From Struthidea cinerea (Eukaryota; Chordata; Aves; Passeriformes; Corcoracidae), in the NCBI GenBank assembly GCA_013397865.1, contig VZTI01004617.1, forward strand, positions 257 to 64,256: a stretch of DNA of 64,000 nucleotides, written 5' to 3'. The notes under the pieces are model-generated. The model was given only the letters and a program-made list of their open reading frames with translations. It was not told the origin of the DNA and searched no databases. Shown here piece by piece: positions 1 to 13,437 of this stretch (positions are counted from its first letter, which is position 1; each line of letters opens with the position of its first letter). Both the position numbers and the translations under genes were made by a program.

Positions 1-2526
1 GGGGGGGAGCCTCACACACACAGATCCCTGTCCCGCTCTCCTTCGCGCTGGGGTCCTGAGCCGGCCCAGCTGGAGGAAGGCAGCGATCAGAGTTCAGTTG
101 GTGCAGACAGAGCTAAAGTAAACAGCCGTGGTCATTCAGCAGGCAGTTAGCAGCCTCTGGACAGATGAGCAGGGCTCTGCAGGACCACACACGCAAAGCC
201 CTGCGGACCACACAGGGACGGCGCAGCGCTGGCTCCGCACGCAACTCCTGCCCGGGGACCCTCCCCTCCCACCGGGCTGCGGCTCCCCGGGGGCTCCAAG
301 CCCCTCTGCAGCCCCGGGAAGCGTTTCCTGCCCCGCTCCCTCCTGCTCGCTGGGTGATTAACTCTGTCCCCCCGGCGCGGGGAGCAGGGGATGCATTCCT
401 CGGCAGGAGACAGAGTGTACTCCTGGAAAAGTGCCACCGCTACTTCCACAGCTCATAAAGTCATCTGCTGACCTTCTCCTCTCTGCCCTCAGACCCAGTC
501 TGCCGGGCTCCTACCTCGCACTGTCACCTCCATCGCTCCCTAACGAGGTACCAAAGCCGAGTTAACAGCCTCTTTCCCCTGCTTTTTGACCAAAAAGTCC
601 CTTTCCGGGGCAATGCTCTGCGCTGAAGCTGAAAACTCTCTTGACTTTTCCCAAAACTTCACCTGTCTTGGGAAAGCCTCCCCTGGGCCGGGCTGTGTGT
701 ACAGCTGATTCACCTGGTAATTGCAGGTAACCAGCCTGCTCAGGCACAGCACAGCATCCTTCCTCCTTGAGCAGATGCCAGGAGGAAGGGAGAGCATCCC
801 TGAACCCCAGGATGGAGGCAGAGCATCCCTGTAACCCACTGAGCTGCTGGCCCACATCCCCCTCCAGCCCTTGCAGTGTTTGCCATCATCCCCCAAACCC
901 CTTCCCTCCATCCCAGCCTGTTTTCACACCATGAGCATCCCCCCAGCTCTTGTCCTTCCGTGGCTTCTGTGGCTCAGAAGCCGTTCCATGTTTTGTGCTG
1001 GTCCTACTGGGATGGGACCAACCTGGAGCCATGGAGGTGTCAGCACTGAAAAGCTCTCAGAGCTCTTGATCCCCACTCTGACCCACCTGCCCAGGCTCCC
1101 TCCTGGGCAAGCCACAGGGTCAGGCAGCTGCTCCAGCATCACCTGCTCCCAGCTGGCTGAGCAGAGCCCCGATCACAGGAGAAAGCAGGGATTTCCTGGA
1201 AGTGGCTGAGGCAGAAGAGAGCTGGAGGTCAGAGGAAGAGGCTGCTCCCATTCCCAGTTCACTATTTCGAGTTCCCAGGGGTGCAGCAACCTCTCAGCTG
1301 GCATGTGGCTCCTTCTCGAGCCCTGCTGAGAGGGGTGAGGATCCCAGCTCTCCTCCTCTGCCATCTCCTCCCAAACCCCCCCAATGCACTGGGTGCATCC
1401 TCCTTTTCCTCATCCCAAACACGGCTCTGCCTTTCCACCCTCCCCTCAAGAAGCACCTCCAGGTTCCCCTTCGATCCAGGCAGAGCTCCAAGGGGAATCT
1501 CCCTGTGCCTCCATCCCCTCCTGCAGCAGCCCCGGAGCTGCAGCCAGGCCAGAGATTATAAAACAGATCAGTGTTGGCTGGAGTGAACTCTGAGAAATCA
1601 CATTTGCCTGTCAGTATCATGTTCAAGCATAACACAGACTCTCATTTTCCCACTCCTTTGGCTCCGAGGGCGTTTCGGTCCCCGCTGAGAAACACGAAGG
1701 TCGTGGCCTTCAGGTTTCCAGATCTGCCCTTACACACCACGGGGAGATCTGACAACAGCCTTATTATTTATGTATCCAGCCAGGGGCTGCCTAATGAAAC
1801 CCAGAGATTTTTATTGACACACGTTGGGGCTCAGGGCGGGAGAGAAGCAATCTGGAGGCCGCTTCCCATAAACACAGTGGCCATTCATGGAGGGTCAGTC
1901 GTTGGGGTGGACTTACCATGCCAGCTTTGACAGCACTTAATTCGCGCCGGGCTCGCACTTAAGCTCGGGAGCTGCTGATGGGCCTCAGCCGGGTGCTCTG
2001 CGGCCCCTGCCAGCAGGGCTGAGTTTTTTGCTGGGTGTTTGGGGAGGATGAGTGACAAGGAGAGACCCAATTCGCCGCTGTAAATAAGGGGGGAAAATGT
2101 GGGTTTAGAAATGCGGTCGCTGCTGGGGCCAGTGGGGGGAAAGCGGCCACGGGAGATTTTAGGATTTTTCCCGATGGTTCAGGAGACGAAAAAGAGATGC
2201 AGTCAGTGATTTTTTTACTCAGAAAGATATTAGGATTTCTGGGCCCAGAGCTGGTCCTTCTTGCCCTACCGATATCCACGGTGGAGGTTTTTCAGTGGTA
2301 TTTCGAGCATTATCTTGGTACTTTTGTTGTCCAGATTGCTTTGCTGTAAAAGTCTCCTGCCCCTCAGAGTCCAGTTGCGAGGTCTCACCCCTTGTGACCT
2401 GACCCCTAACTCTGCCGAGAGCTGCCTGGGTCTATCCCGGGTTCAGGAGGAAAGAGAAGCTTTTCTTGGCAAGGAAATGACTCCTAAGGAGCCTCCTCGC
2501 AGACCAGGAACATGTAGGAAAACTGT
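1..2526. other. Single-copy non-coding DNA with a CpG-dense patch
   Basis: No gene is supported. Every open frame here is about 130 codons or shorter, overlaps others on both strands and shows no recognisable domain. Positions 190-400 are GC-rich with roughly twenty CpG dinucleotides, well above the rest of the block. There is no clear TATA box, splice pair or long frame to make it a promoter with an exon. No interspersed repeat that I recognise. Confidence 0.6.
190..400. promoter_or_regulatory. CpG-dense patch, possible small CpG island
   Basis: Counted by eye, about twenty CpG sites fall in about 210 bases of C-rich sequence, including clusters such as GGACGGCGCAGCGC and CCCCGGCGCGGGG. In a warm-blooded vertebrate genome, methylated CpG decays, so such density suggests an unmethylated regulatory element or a recently GC-converted stretch. 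No transcript evidence is available, and the size is at the lower limit of the usual island definition. Confidence 0.35.
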
Positions 2527-2745
2527 GGCCGAGTACGCTCGAGCCCGGCATTTAAAGGGCTGAAAAATGATTGCAGTTTCCTCTGGCGGTTGCAGCGGGA
2601 GCCCGAAGAGGTGACCTTTGAGGAGATTCTGTTTACTGCAGCCCCGGGCTGGGAGCCTTGCGTGAGCCGGGCAGAGCTCTGTTCCCTGCCTTGGCTCTGA
2701 CCCCTCCGCCGGCCGGCCGGGCTGCGCCGCGCTCGGGAAACAATG
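2527..2745. promoter_or_regulatory. CpG-dense patch, possible small CpG island
   Basis: About eighteen CpG sites occur in some 220 bases. The densest part is 2706-2740, a run of CCGG units followed by GCGCCGCGC. A TTTAAA box lies at about 2550, within the patch. Its role is unknown. The composition fits a weak CpG island, but no exon or splice site can be linked to it. Confidence 0.35.
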
Positions 2746-5092
2746 GAGAGGATACCTTGCAACTGCTGGGGAAAATAAATCACTCCCAGCCTTTCCCAGA
2801 GGATCCCAGCAGATGAGAATCCCACATGGCTGCACATCCTCTGCCCAGCATCAGGTGCAAGGCGAGAGCTGGGTTTTGGGTGACACCACGTTTGATTTTC
2901 AGAGAGAAAGCTGCCAAAAAACCCCCAGAGCCAGGGCTTGTTCCTAAAGTGCTGATGACAGGAGTCCTCTGTGCTCCTGGTTGAGGCCACTGTGGGTTTA
3001 GCAGCCTGTTGAGTCGCCCTAATTCCACTAGATACCTGGAAAAGCACCTTATAGGGTCACCACAAGCACCCAGCCCATTGCCTTCCGGCACTATGGTCCT
3101 TCCAGGAGCCTGGCACCAAAAACCTCCCACCTCCTCCCCGTTCCTAAAAGCTTTTGCTCTTCCAGGCTTAAAAAGAGCAGCTCAGCTGCTGATCACATAA
3201 CACCCGGGTCCCCTTTCCTCCTCCCTCCCCTGTGCTTTCTTCCCTCCAAAAGCATCCTAATTCTCAAAGGTATAAAAACCCGATCATTCAGATGAAATCC
3301 GGCTGAGAGGCGCGTGTGAAGAATGTCACCCCTAATTATCCCAGAGCCAAATGACTCCTCCCGAATTTCGCCAGGGGCTGGAGCAGAGGATGAGCTGCTG
3401 GGAGTTTGGACTGCTGGGATCTATTTGTAACTCCTGAGGAAATCTTCGGACCTGCTTTTCCTGCTGGAGACTAAATAGAGCCTGTCCTGGAACAATGCTG
3501 AGAGGGTTCCCACTGCAAGAAGCACTTTCTAATAAACGGGAGATGGAAATTTAGATCAGCCGCTGCTTTTTTTTGGTCGTGGCTGGAGGCATCCCTTGTT
3601 CCTATTCCAGTTTGTTCACAATTATAGACTCGCACTTCGGGCTGAAAAATGGCCAAAAATGTCGCTGCTCCTTTTCCTTTTCCCAGTTTCCTTGTTTTAT
3701 GGTGTCCAGTGCTGTCCCCTGGGTGTCCCAGTGTCTGTGTGTGGTTGAGACTGGGGACAGCCAGTCTGCTTCAACTTCCTCTCCCTGGTGGATTGCGGCG
3801 CGTTGCCCTGCAATGGAAATTTGGGATGGTTTCCTGAATTTCTCAAGAAAAAGATAAAAAAAAAAGATTTTTTTTTCCCTTTTTGTCTTTCTTTTGAGCT
3901 CCAGAGTCCTATTCCAGCCCGGCCACGTGCAGCAGCACACGTACACGCCCGTTCCCCTGGTGCTTGTTTCGTCCTCACCCAAAAAGAGGAGCCAAAACCC
4001 CCGTCCCTCTTTCCCTGAGCCGAATCCTGGTGGATTCCCAGGAGCCTGGGATGGGATGCAACGAATCCCTTGGGATTCAGAGGGGATCTTGCCTGCTGCC
4101 ACCCCAGGGCAAGATGGGATGACCTTCATTGTCTCATTCCGTGCCTTCTCCAGCTGCTGCCACGTCCGGGCTCCAAGGCAAACGGAGGATTTGGGATATG
4201 CTGAGGATACTGAGTGGAACTGGGGTGCTACCTGCTGAGCAGCATTCCCCTCTGCCAAGAATCCAAACTGCCTCTGGAATAAGGACATGGCTCCTCCAGG
4301 GAGGGCTGCTTTCACCCCCTGCGGATGAGGATGGCCAGCAAGAAGGAATATATTTATTTTTGCTGCCTTTCCCCCCATGGATAGAGAATAATAATTGCAG
4401 GAGTTTGCAGGGAAGTTTGTTCCTGGGAATTTTTGAGAGCCCTGCAGGGGCTGGACTTGCAAAAATTCCCCCTCTTGCCTAAAAGGATGATCTCAAATCA
4501 TACCAAAGCTTTAGGGAAGTATTTGCCAATATTTTATACCAATTTTTCTTACATTTTTGGGAAACTTTTCGCCAAAACCTGGAAGCTCCGTGGCACAATT
4601 GATGTCAGATGGCACAGACAGGGCAGCCACCTCCTCCCTCCCGTCCCCTCATCCCTCCCGTGCAAACCAGAACAAGAGGAAAAGCTTTTAGCCCCAAGTC
4701 TTTGTTAATAAGTTGGTGTATCCATAACATGGAATTATGCTCGGTGTCTTCCAGCCGAGCCTGAACACCAAACGAGGGCTCGGATAGATTTCCCTGCAAT
4801 TACAGGATGAGATTGAGTTTGCAGTTGATTCGGGAATGGATAACCTCGGTTTTATTCATTTCCTTTCTGCTGGAAATCAAGAGCTGAGGGCAGAATGCAG
4901 GGCGGGATCCCGCTCCAAACCCAGGTGTTCCAAACACAGGCACATCGGATGCACCGACGGGGCCCAGAGAGATTTTTGGGAAGGTGGAAGCAGGGATTCT
5001 TCATTTTGGGTTGCAAACACAGCATTAACTCTTTCCCTGCTCTGCCACACATCAGGAATCTTCTGGTTGTGTTACTGGAAGATTTTAGTGGA
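2746..5092. other. Single-copy non-coding DNA
   Basis: Nothing recognisable as a gene. A 286-codon minus-strand frame spans 3602-4462 but reads as random peptide and crosses an A/T homopolymer stretch at about 3847-3885. The part from 3240 to 3420 is AT-rich and includes TAATTA, so it could be regulatory, but nothing firmer can be said. Confidence 0.6.
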
Positions 5093-5147
5093 AGGAGCGA
5101 TGCTCTTCAAGGTCCCTTCCAACGCAAACCATTCCAAGATTCTGTTT
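5093..5147 (+). repeat. CR1 LINE 3' tail fragment
   Basis: The stretch around 5105-5146 reads CTTCAAGGTCCCTTCCAAC then GCAAACCATTCCAAGATTCTG, which is the 3' end of avian CR1 in sense orientation. Only about 50 bases are recognisable. The tail octamer has decayed, so this is an old or severely 5'-truncated insertion. Confidence 0.75.
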
Positions 5148-8119
5148 TTATCATTCCAACACCCTTGTGTTTGGTGAGCGGGGAGTAAAATTAAATTAAA
5201 GTTAAAGCTGCCTTTGCAAAATGGCTCACGCCACTGTGACAAAAATTGTAATTACTGCACTTCAATTATTGTGAAATTCTTGCTGAAAGTGATAACAGCA
5301 ATCTGTTATGACAATAACTGGTATGGCCTTGATGTACCTGGTGATAAGAGTGTGATAAGAGTGATTTGTGTTTATTTTGGCACAGCCCCTCCATGCTGGG
5401 AGGGTTCCAGAGGTGCTGCTGTTTGCCCAAAATAAAGTTTCCCTGCCCCTTAAATCCCTGCCCTGCTGGAGGAGGCACTGCCAACCCCAGACCGTGGGGC
5501 TCCTCCCGAGCTCGGATCCGATCGCTCCGGGCGGCCAGGATTGAAATCCCGGGAGACTCGGGGCTGCCTGCACTAATAAATGAGGCATCCTTTGGAAAGC
5601 AGGGGAATTTGGACGGGACTCGCCTTGGCTCGGGCCGGCTCCTCACATTCCAGGCGCACACAGGGAAGATTTATGCATTCCAACAGGAGAATAACCTCCT
5701 GCATATTTATTAACACACAGCTCCGAGAGCGCTGGGCTTCCTTCCCCTCCACGCCCCGAGTGGCTTTAACTGCCGCAAGGCTGAGCCCCGCCAACCCCCC
5801 TGCCCAAAATTCCCCGTTTTAATCTGCTTTTCCTCCGCCCAGGTAAACGTTGCTTCGGTGTTTCTCCCGATTTATTGTCTCCCAGCATCCCAGATTTGCA
5901 TTTGATAATTCTTCTCCTAACGGCATCTCTGCTTATCACAGGGATTTGCTCCTCTTCCTCTTTAAAAACAATAAATATTAATGGTCCTAATAATAATAAT
6001 AACAATGATGAGCTGAGTGCTAAAATTTAAGAGAAAGAAAGAACGAGTTTCTCGTTATTTAAAAATCAGCACAAAACTGCACTTCTCCTGCAGTTTGAGG
6101 GATGATGTCACAGCAGCAGATCCCTCTGCCCCAGGAATGGGAATATTTGTTCTTTAAATAACTGGACCTTGACCAAACTCGAGGGAAATGAAAGAGAATC
6201 CGCGATTTCCATGTGTTTGGAACAGCGTCCTGATGAAGCTTTCTTCTTAATTAATTGGAAAAGCCAAATGAACTGTCAGCGTCCTGCATCTGCTTGAGAG
6301 TCCTGCTCAGGCTTTCATTAATTTACACTCTGTGCTTTTGGGTTCATCCGTCTAACTCAGCCTTGATTGCAAACCTAGGAACAATTTGTCTTTTCAATCC
6401 CCCCCTGACAGGACATTTGCTTCCTGCCAGGATTACAAGGAATTTAAGAGTGAGTTTCACACCCAGGTTGTGTTTTGCCATTTACAGAGTCCAGCTTTGA
6501 CCTTTATTTGTGGAGATTTTAACTTACGATACGTCATTTTTGAGCATTACCTCTGAGTTTTATACCTGCTGTGTGCAGAGCTCCGTGCCTGTCTTTGTGC
6601 TGTGCTGATGCTGCAGCTATTCCTTGGAAAAACTGGGAATTTTAGAATTATGGCAGCATGATGAAGGAAAAACATATGGGTAAAAGGAATCCGAAAAGAA
6701 AAAGTTATTTTAAAAAAAGAAGCGAGAAGTTCTTGAGATGGACACAAAATTAAGAGATCAAGAAATACCTTGATAGCTCTTCCTCCCTACTTTCCTCCTT
6801 GGAATATATTTTCCAGACAGAGCAAAATGGTTTATTGGAAGGAAATTAGGAATAAATTTAGGGCTGCTGGGTTATTTCAGTTCTGGTTTGCAGGGAGACG
6901 TGATCTGAAGGAGAAATGCTGCTTTTCGAGTGGGAAAAGGGTGAGCTGCAGCACGGAGTTGTAAACGAAGGACTGGGCAGCCAAAGGGAGTTTTTACTGT
7001 TTCACAGGCAGCAGCATTTAGGGCATAGAGGAGAAAATTCCCAGATCCTCAGGCAGAGACAAAGCAAGGAATGAGACCTGGATTTTCCTCAACAACAGTG
7101 CCAGTGCAGTGTGCGGTCAAATTTTCATTATTAGCCTGAGTTTGTATTTATGAATTCTTATTTACTCCACCACGGTGCTCTAATTAGTTAATAAATTGAC
7201 CTGTACCTGCATTTCGATGTGTCCATCCAGAGGTTTTTACTTTTCCCTGAATTTTTATATTGTCCACTGCACGCAGAAGTTTGTGGCGAATTAAATATTT
7301 GATATTTAGTAGCACCAAGAGGAATTTGGAGCGTGCAAAGAGAGTTTAGGTCCTGTATTTCACTTTATAAAGGTCTCCTACAACTGTTCTGAGAAGGAAT
7401 CTGCCACCTCCCTCTCCTAAATCCCATTTTAAAGGTTCAAATCCTTCCTCCATGCTCCATCTTCCCGGACAGCCCTTGCCCATGGATAAACTTTCCTTTA
7501 AAATAAAGCAGGAGAAGCCGCAGGGGCTGCAGTCCCTGGGATCCAGACCCCAGCTCCAGCAGCATCCCTCCTCCTGAAGGATTCATCTCCAGATGTGTCC
7601 CTGTCCCCACAGCTGTGGGCAGAGATAAGGGACAGAGCCGGGTGGATTCCAGGTCGGAATTTCACCCTCTTATCTCCCTCTGCTGCAGCTCTGCTTTTGC
7701 TGGGGTTTTACACACTGGGCTTGTTCCTGCAGCAATATTAATTAATAATTACAGCCACTCATTATCTGATTTCATCCCGGGGTTATATAAATAACAATCC
7801 GTATATTAAGCGTTGTAATTCTTTCAATAAAATTAAACGAAATTGTTCATTTTTTTCCTCTCTCCAGAGCAATTAAAGATGTAGAGATTTTTCAGAGAGT
7901 CTGGAAGTTCAGCTCGGAGTTCATTAAATCAGCCCCAGCCTTATCTAAACCTCCCTGGAATTGCGTGATAACAAAATCTTATCACTCGGAGTTTGCAGCC
8001 CAGCCAGAGGAGCCTCCTATTTTCTTCTCCATTTCCTGCTACTTCTGCTGCCCTCAGCTGAGAGTAGCAACACCCCAAAATTTTGGTCCCCCTTTTCTGG
8101 AGTACAACTGCAACCATCC
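5148..8119. other. AT-rich single-copy non-coding DNA
   Basis: No gene is supported. A CpG cluster lies at about 5505-5560 and a short TAA repeat at 5987-6002. Between 5840 and 8000 the sequence is AT-rich, poor in repeats and contains an octamer-like ATTTGCAT (5893-5900) and several TAATTA cores (for example near 7740-7760). That composition is common in conserved non-coding elements, but conservation was not measured. Confidence 0.5.
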
Positions 8120-8140
8120 AAAAAAAAAAAAAAAAAAAAA
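8120..8140 (+). repeat. Poly(A) tract, 21 bp
   Basis: Twenty-one uninterrupted adenines follow CAACCATCC. The sequence upstream is not a CR1 or a recognisable retrotransposed gene, and I see no flanking target duplication. It is best described as a simple homopolymer. A processed-pseudogene tail is an unproved alternative. Confidence 0.9.
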
Positions 8141-11100
8141 GAGGAGATAATTGAAGTCCTTCAAACTTAAAAAAATCTCTATTTTTGGGGTCGTCTGCTG
8201 GTAAAAAGGTTGATGCTTTTATTTGATCTCAGCAGGTTTTTCCCATCTGATGAGACAGGGTTCGACTAAAAACCCACGGACTCTTTGAATATTAAATGTT
8301 TGGCAAAATCCAGACATTGGAACATCTGTTTCAACCTGATTTGAGTCCTGCTTTCCCCCCGAACCCGCCGCGCATCTGGGATTGCTTTCTCCCTCATCTC
8401 CCCGACCCCAGTTCCAACACCCTCCGGTCCGTGGTTTCGCTCTTCGTTAGGAAATCGAGTTTTATTTTCCAAACTCAGTGAAATCAGCCACAAGCAAGAT
8501 ACCAGCGAGGGGCTTTGCCCCTTCTTTACCGAGGGGTGGGAGAGAAGTTCATTTATTGCAAAATATGAGGCACTGAAAGCAAAATATGAGGGTTTTTTTG
8601 GGAGTCGTTTTACCCGGCGTCTGTCACCGCAGGCTCCGTGCTCTTCTCAGTTTATCTCCAGCTTTTATCCTGGAGAAAAAACCTCTTTGCTCCCAGAAAT
8701 ACAACACACCCTTCTCCAGAAGGGAGCAGTGGTGCGCGCCTGCCGCATCCCGGCTTCATCCCGAGCACCCCGGGAATTCCGTGCCCGCTGGGAGCCCGGT
8801 GTGGAGGGAAGCAGAGGCTGCGGGTGGCTTAGGGTGGAGAGCCAGCACGGGAGGACTGGGAGCCACAGATGCCCGCAGGACACTGATAAATGACCCGATT
8901 GCTGCTCCCTGCGGTTTCAAGGGGAAGGGAAAGGGCAGAGGGAGAGATAAGGAAGGGGGATGAGAAGTAGAAGAGGCCAACAACAGGTCCAAACCCGCTG
9001 GGATTTTGCAATCTGGCAGCTTTGCTGAGTGCTACTTTCTTTTTGATTTTTTTTCCCCCCCCTGCTGGATTTGTTCTCTCCGTGCTGAATCTGAGCGGGG
9101 AAAAGGCTTCAAAACCCATCTGAAATCCTTATTGCACAGCTCTGGAGCTGGGAAGGAGAGAAAACTCTTTACAAGGGTGAGTTGCTGCAGCCCTACATCA
9201 GGGAAAATGACTCCTAAACACAGCCCAGCAAACCCAGACCCTTTTTGCTCCTGATTTACCCCAAATTTCAAATGGAAACCGGGAACAACCCAGGTCCAAA
9301 ACCTCTGTCTGCATCAGCTTTCCTCAGCTCCATGACATGAAAACACGGCTAACAAAGATCTTTTGAGGGCAGCAGATGGAGTTTGAACCTTGGAGCCAAG
9401 TCCAGCCCCAATCTTAATGAGGTCTAGAGGAGGTTTGCCTCAGTTTGAGCCTCATGACGGGGTCTTTTATGCGCGTCCCCGGCTGCGTGTGCGTGTGTGT
9501 CTGGAGGTACACGGACACACCGGGCTCATCCCTGAAAAAACTCCCTGGATATTTGAGATAACAAAACAACCTCGCCTCACTCTTCCCCCGGGAACTCTTC
9601 AAATGCTGAGGCAAGGACATTTATTGACCTAAGGCAAGCCACGGGGTGACCGCTGTGGGTCCCTGCGTGCGAGAACAGCGGCGGCGTTTGTTGCCTCTCT
9701 GGCTTGCAAGAGATTTCTGAAGGTGAAGGGAGTTTAAAAGGACACGAATCCCTTAAAAATGAGCTCAAAATATCCCAGGCATGATCTGAAGGAAGTTAGA
9801 GGTGTGTAGCTGGTAGCTGGATCTGATTAATCCATGGCCAGGAGGAGACAGCCATGAGGAAATGGGGTCTTCAGCTGGAACAAGCAGAGCCAGCAACGCT
9901 CACCAGCTTCCTCTGGACGTGGGCTGTGGTTTTCAGGGGTGCTGTTGGAGACCCAGTGTCCTTTACTTCAGCTTTTAATGCATATTCCTTCACACAGGAA
10001 AAAAATCCCTGTATTCCCAGTGTTTTACCTTTGACTGGAAGGCGGAGTGGCACAGGTTCGTCTTTGTCCCAGTGTACGCGGGATGGAAACCTTGGGATGG
10101 AAACCTTCATCCTCAAGCGTCCTGGAGATGCCCAGAGCTGCCAGAGGAAGGGGGGTTTAACTCAGCTCCCAAGGCAGCTTCATCTCCACTGGAGGAATAC
10201 CCAGGGAAAAGGACACCTTGCCGGGGGGGATCTCCAGAACTCGCAACCTCTTGTCATGTCCTGTCCTCACTCATGTCCAGTAGAAGATGTTTGAATGTTG
10301 CAGGTCCCCTTTTGGTGAAAAAGGATGGAAGATTCCCATTCCCAGCTGTGATTTCCACGTGGGATGGGGGATGCAACCCCAAAGCAGTCCAAGGTCAGCG
10401 CATTTGGGATTGAACCGTGTGTCCATCAGTGGACGTCAGACCAATGCCAAGGCAAGAGGCAAATGCAAGACCAGGCAACTGCAGCATCAGATCTGTGGAA
10501 GTGAGGAAAAAACCAAGAAAAAGTATACAGATAATCTTTTTTCCCATGTTTTTTATTAGTCTTTCCTTGTAATTTTTGAGCATTGGGATGTTTCGCTCAC
10601 CCACTCGATATAGAGCAACTGAAACTCAGCGTTTTGCCTGGAAAGCAAAACCAGTGGAGAATGGGAGAGAAGCTAATTTTGTTATAAAAATAATCTTTTA
10701 TCTGTGCACGACAGCAATATTTATTCAGGAAGGGTACACAGACAGCAGGAGGTCAGCACTCCCACTGCTTGGCTCAAAGGCTCCACCACGCTCTTTATTT
10801 TGGTTTATTTCTCCCTTTTTTTTTTTGACAATTCGTTCCCATAGATATTTATTTTTCCTGAAAAGCCTTGAGCCGATTTCACCCATCCTCAATTCAAACC
10901 AATAAACCCACGGTGGCTGCTTGGGTTGGGTGTTTCAGGTCACAATTTAGGCTTGTACTTGATGGTCCCACACTGACCCATCTCCACAAATTATCCTCCT
11001 GCCTTTCCACAACAAACACAGATCTCATTCCTTCGATCCAAGCTGCTGGAATTTGTGGCGGCTGCAGTTGTACACGTTTTCCTTGAACTAAAACCTGAGA

Positions 11101-13191
11101 ACTTGGTGAGATGTCGCAACTCTCTTTTATTTTTTATGCTTCTCCTTTTCCCCATTCCAGTCCTGGGAGGTGTTGGTGCCTCCTCCAGCGTCTCTCCAAA
11201 CATTCTACGAAAACACATCAGTTAAGGGCAACCTTTTTGTCAGCACGGAGATGCCAAAATCTAAATAAAATTTGTCATCTCGTTAAGAAGGAAGAGGATT
11301 TGGTGTTGCTTCATTCCCTTGATGTAGCTTCAGGATGCTCCTCTCGGTGGGTGACGGAGAAGAGCAGGGAGGAGACAAGATTTAGGGGACAGGAGGAAAA
11401 AATTGGGTTGAAAACCTGAGAAAACCCTTCTGTTTCAGGTGAAGAGCTCTAAACTTGAAGGCTGTGTTCCAGCCTTATTAAAATACTGCCCGGGCTCTGA
11501 CGAAGCAGGGATCTGTCAGTGGAGGAACTAAAGGAGGATGTTATTCCAATGTTCGCTGTCTCTTTCTATCCATTTTCATCCCACGCTGTGATATAAGGCT
11601 TTAAAAAGCCTTTAAGCACCTGTAATAACATCAACCTTTTCATCAAAATCTCCTTGGAGCATGAGAAATGATGTTTATTTAAATTTTGCAACTGGCTAAC
11701 GATAAAGTCCCGTCTCTATTTTCCTGCTTCTGTGATTTGCACATGAAAAGCTTTAGCGGGGCTGGGTTTTGTTTAGGCTCCTCTCTCCTTCCGAAAAACA
11801 CTTTATCGGGGGGACATGGCCTCCCCTCAGATTCTCGTGGTGTGGGGATGGGGTGTGACGGCAGTGCTGTGATGTGCTCCAAAAAACGCTGCTAAATACA
11901 GCGAAATAACTTAATTTTGGTTTTATTTTGTTCCGGTTAAGGCAGGCGATGCAGGATAACTCCCACCTCCCAGCAAAGATAACACTGCGAGATTATTTTA
12001 ACTGTTTCTAAGTGCCCCTGATGCAGCAAATTTGGCTTATAGAAAGAAAATAAATCCCGGGAAGATTCACCAGCCAGGAAAACAAAAATGCAACCATTTA
12101 AATCCCTTTTTTAGGCAGCTTTTTTGCCTTGCTGCACTGCAGAGATCACCTCGCTTTGCTGACGGAACATGCCTTGAGCGCTGCTCGGTTGTGTCAGCAG
12201 AGAAAGGGGGAGTGAGAAGAAGGAGGAAAAGATCTGAGTTTGACAGACTTAATCTAAGCCCTGCTGAAAGACGGGGCTGACTGAGCGCTCGGAGCGCGCC
12301 CGATCCGTCACCATCTTCTCGCCTTTCAAACCTCCACGGGGGTGTTCCCTCCTGGATTCCCTCCTGGATTGAGGGACAGGCTCTGTTGAGCCTCCAGCCT
12401 TTCCTGGCTCTACCCCACTGCCCCAGACAGGCACCAAGACCCTCCTCTGCTGTAGAAAGTTGGGATTAAATCCCACCTTTGCTTCCTTTTGGAGCGGGAC
12501 GGCTCCGATCCCTCAGAGCAGCTCCAAGCAAGGTCTTTCCCCACTGGAGGGGTGATTTTTGTGGGTGGCAGAGGCTGAGCAGACCTTGGATTTCCCTCAG
12601 CTCAGCCTGCCAGGGTGGTGGAACAGAGGAGACGTTGGAAATGGCTGGAGACAGACAGGGACAGTGGGAGGAAGCGCTCAGTTGACATTAGCACGATGGG
12701 AACAACAACAATCCCGGCTGCTGTCATGTTTTGTTTTGTCTTCAAGGCACCGTGGTGCTGGAGAGCTTTGCAGAGGGGGCTGAGGAGCCTGGAGATGTCT
12801 TGCAGATGTTCAAAGGGGGACCCCTCACACCCAGAGGAGGAGCCTGGCAGGAAACGGGGAGGTCCCGATTCAAATCGTGGGGCAGGGATGGAGGTGGGGT
12901 CAGATCCAGAGGCCAGGGCTTCAACCTGAGGGACAGAGGAGGGCAGGGGTGGGGACGGGCTGCGAGGTGAGGACAGGAAGGGAACATCCAATGGCACAGA
13001 GAAGAGCCAGAGCAGGAGCTGCACACAGAAGGGAGATGCAGCCAAAGGGGCAAGCTAGGAAAATATCCTTGGCAGAGATATCCTGGAGGTGAAGCAGCTG
13101 GATGTGCAGGGATATTCCCAGACCAGGGATGAGAGCCTTGGCACAACTTCTAAATGCCTTGCCAGAGAGCCTTGTGCCTGAGCTCACATAT
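8141..13191. other. Single-copy non-coding DNA
   Basis: No gene is supported. A compact CpG cluster occupies about 8728-8805, with roughly a dozen sites in under 80 bases. Short tandem duplications occur at 10082-10108 (a 14-base unit, twice) and 12346-12370 (a 12-base unit, twice). The remainder shows nothing I can name. Confidence 0.55.
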
Positions 13192-13437
13192 TGGCTTCAA
13201 ACTGACAAAGAGCAGGTTTAGATTGGATTTTAGGGAAAACTTTTTCCCTGGGAGGGTGGGGAGGCCCTGGCACAGGGTGCCCGGAGAAGCTGTGGCTGCC
13301 CCTGGATCCCTGGAAGTGTCCAAGGCCAGGCTGGACAGGGCTTGGAGCCCCCTGGGATAGGGGAAGGTGTCCCTGCTCAAGGCAGGGGTGGGACTGGATG
13401 GGCTTTAAGGTCACTTCCAACTCAAACCATTCCATGT
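13192..13437 (+). repeat. CR1 LINE, 5'-truncated copy
   Basis: About 245 bases align by eye with the avian CR1 3' region in sense order: the 'GATTTAGATT..' and 'GGGAAAAC..CCTGGGAGGGTGGGGAGGCCCTGG' part, then 'CTGGAAGTGTCCAAGGCCAGG', 'GGAAGGTGTCCCTGCTCAAGG', and 'TTCCAACTCAAACCATTCC'. The final ATTCTATG octamers are missing or mutated. CR1 is a non-LTR retrotransposon that inserts by target-primed reverse transcription and is typically cut short at its 5' end, as here. It carries no open frame. Confidence 0.93.

Noticed and set aside
2484..3047. 187-codon open frame, minus strand
   Set aside because: Lies over a CpG-dense patch where stops are rare. Peptide not recognised.
3602..4462. Longest open frame, 286 codons, minus strand
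   Set aside because: No recognisable domain or signal, crosses an A/T homopolymer stretch, and several plus-strand frames are open over the same DNA. Reads as chance in low-stop sequence.
8120..8140. Poly(A) tract as tail of a processed pseudogene
   Set aside because: No gene-like sequence upstream, no poly(A) signal at the right distance and no flanking direct repeats.
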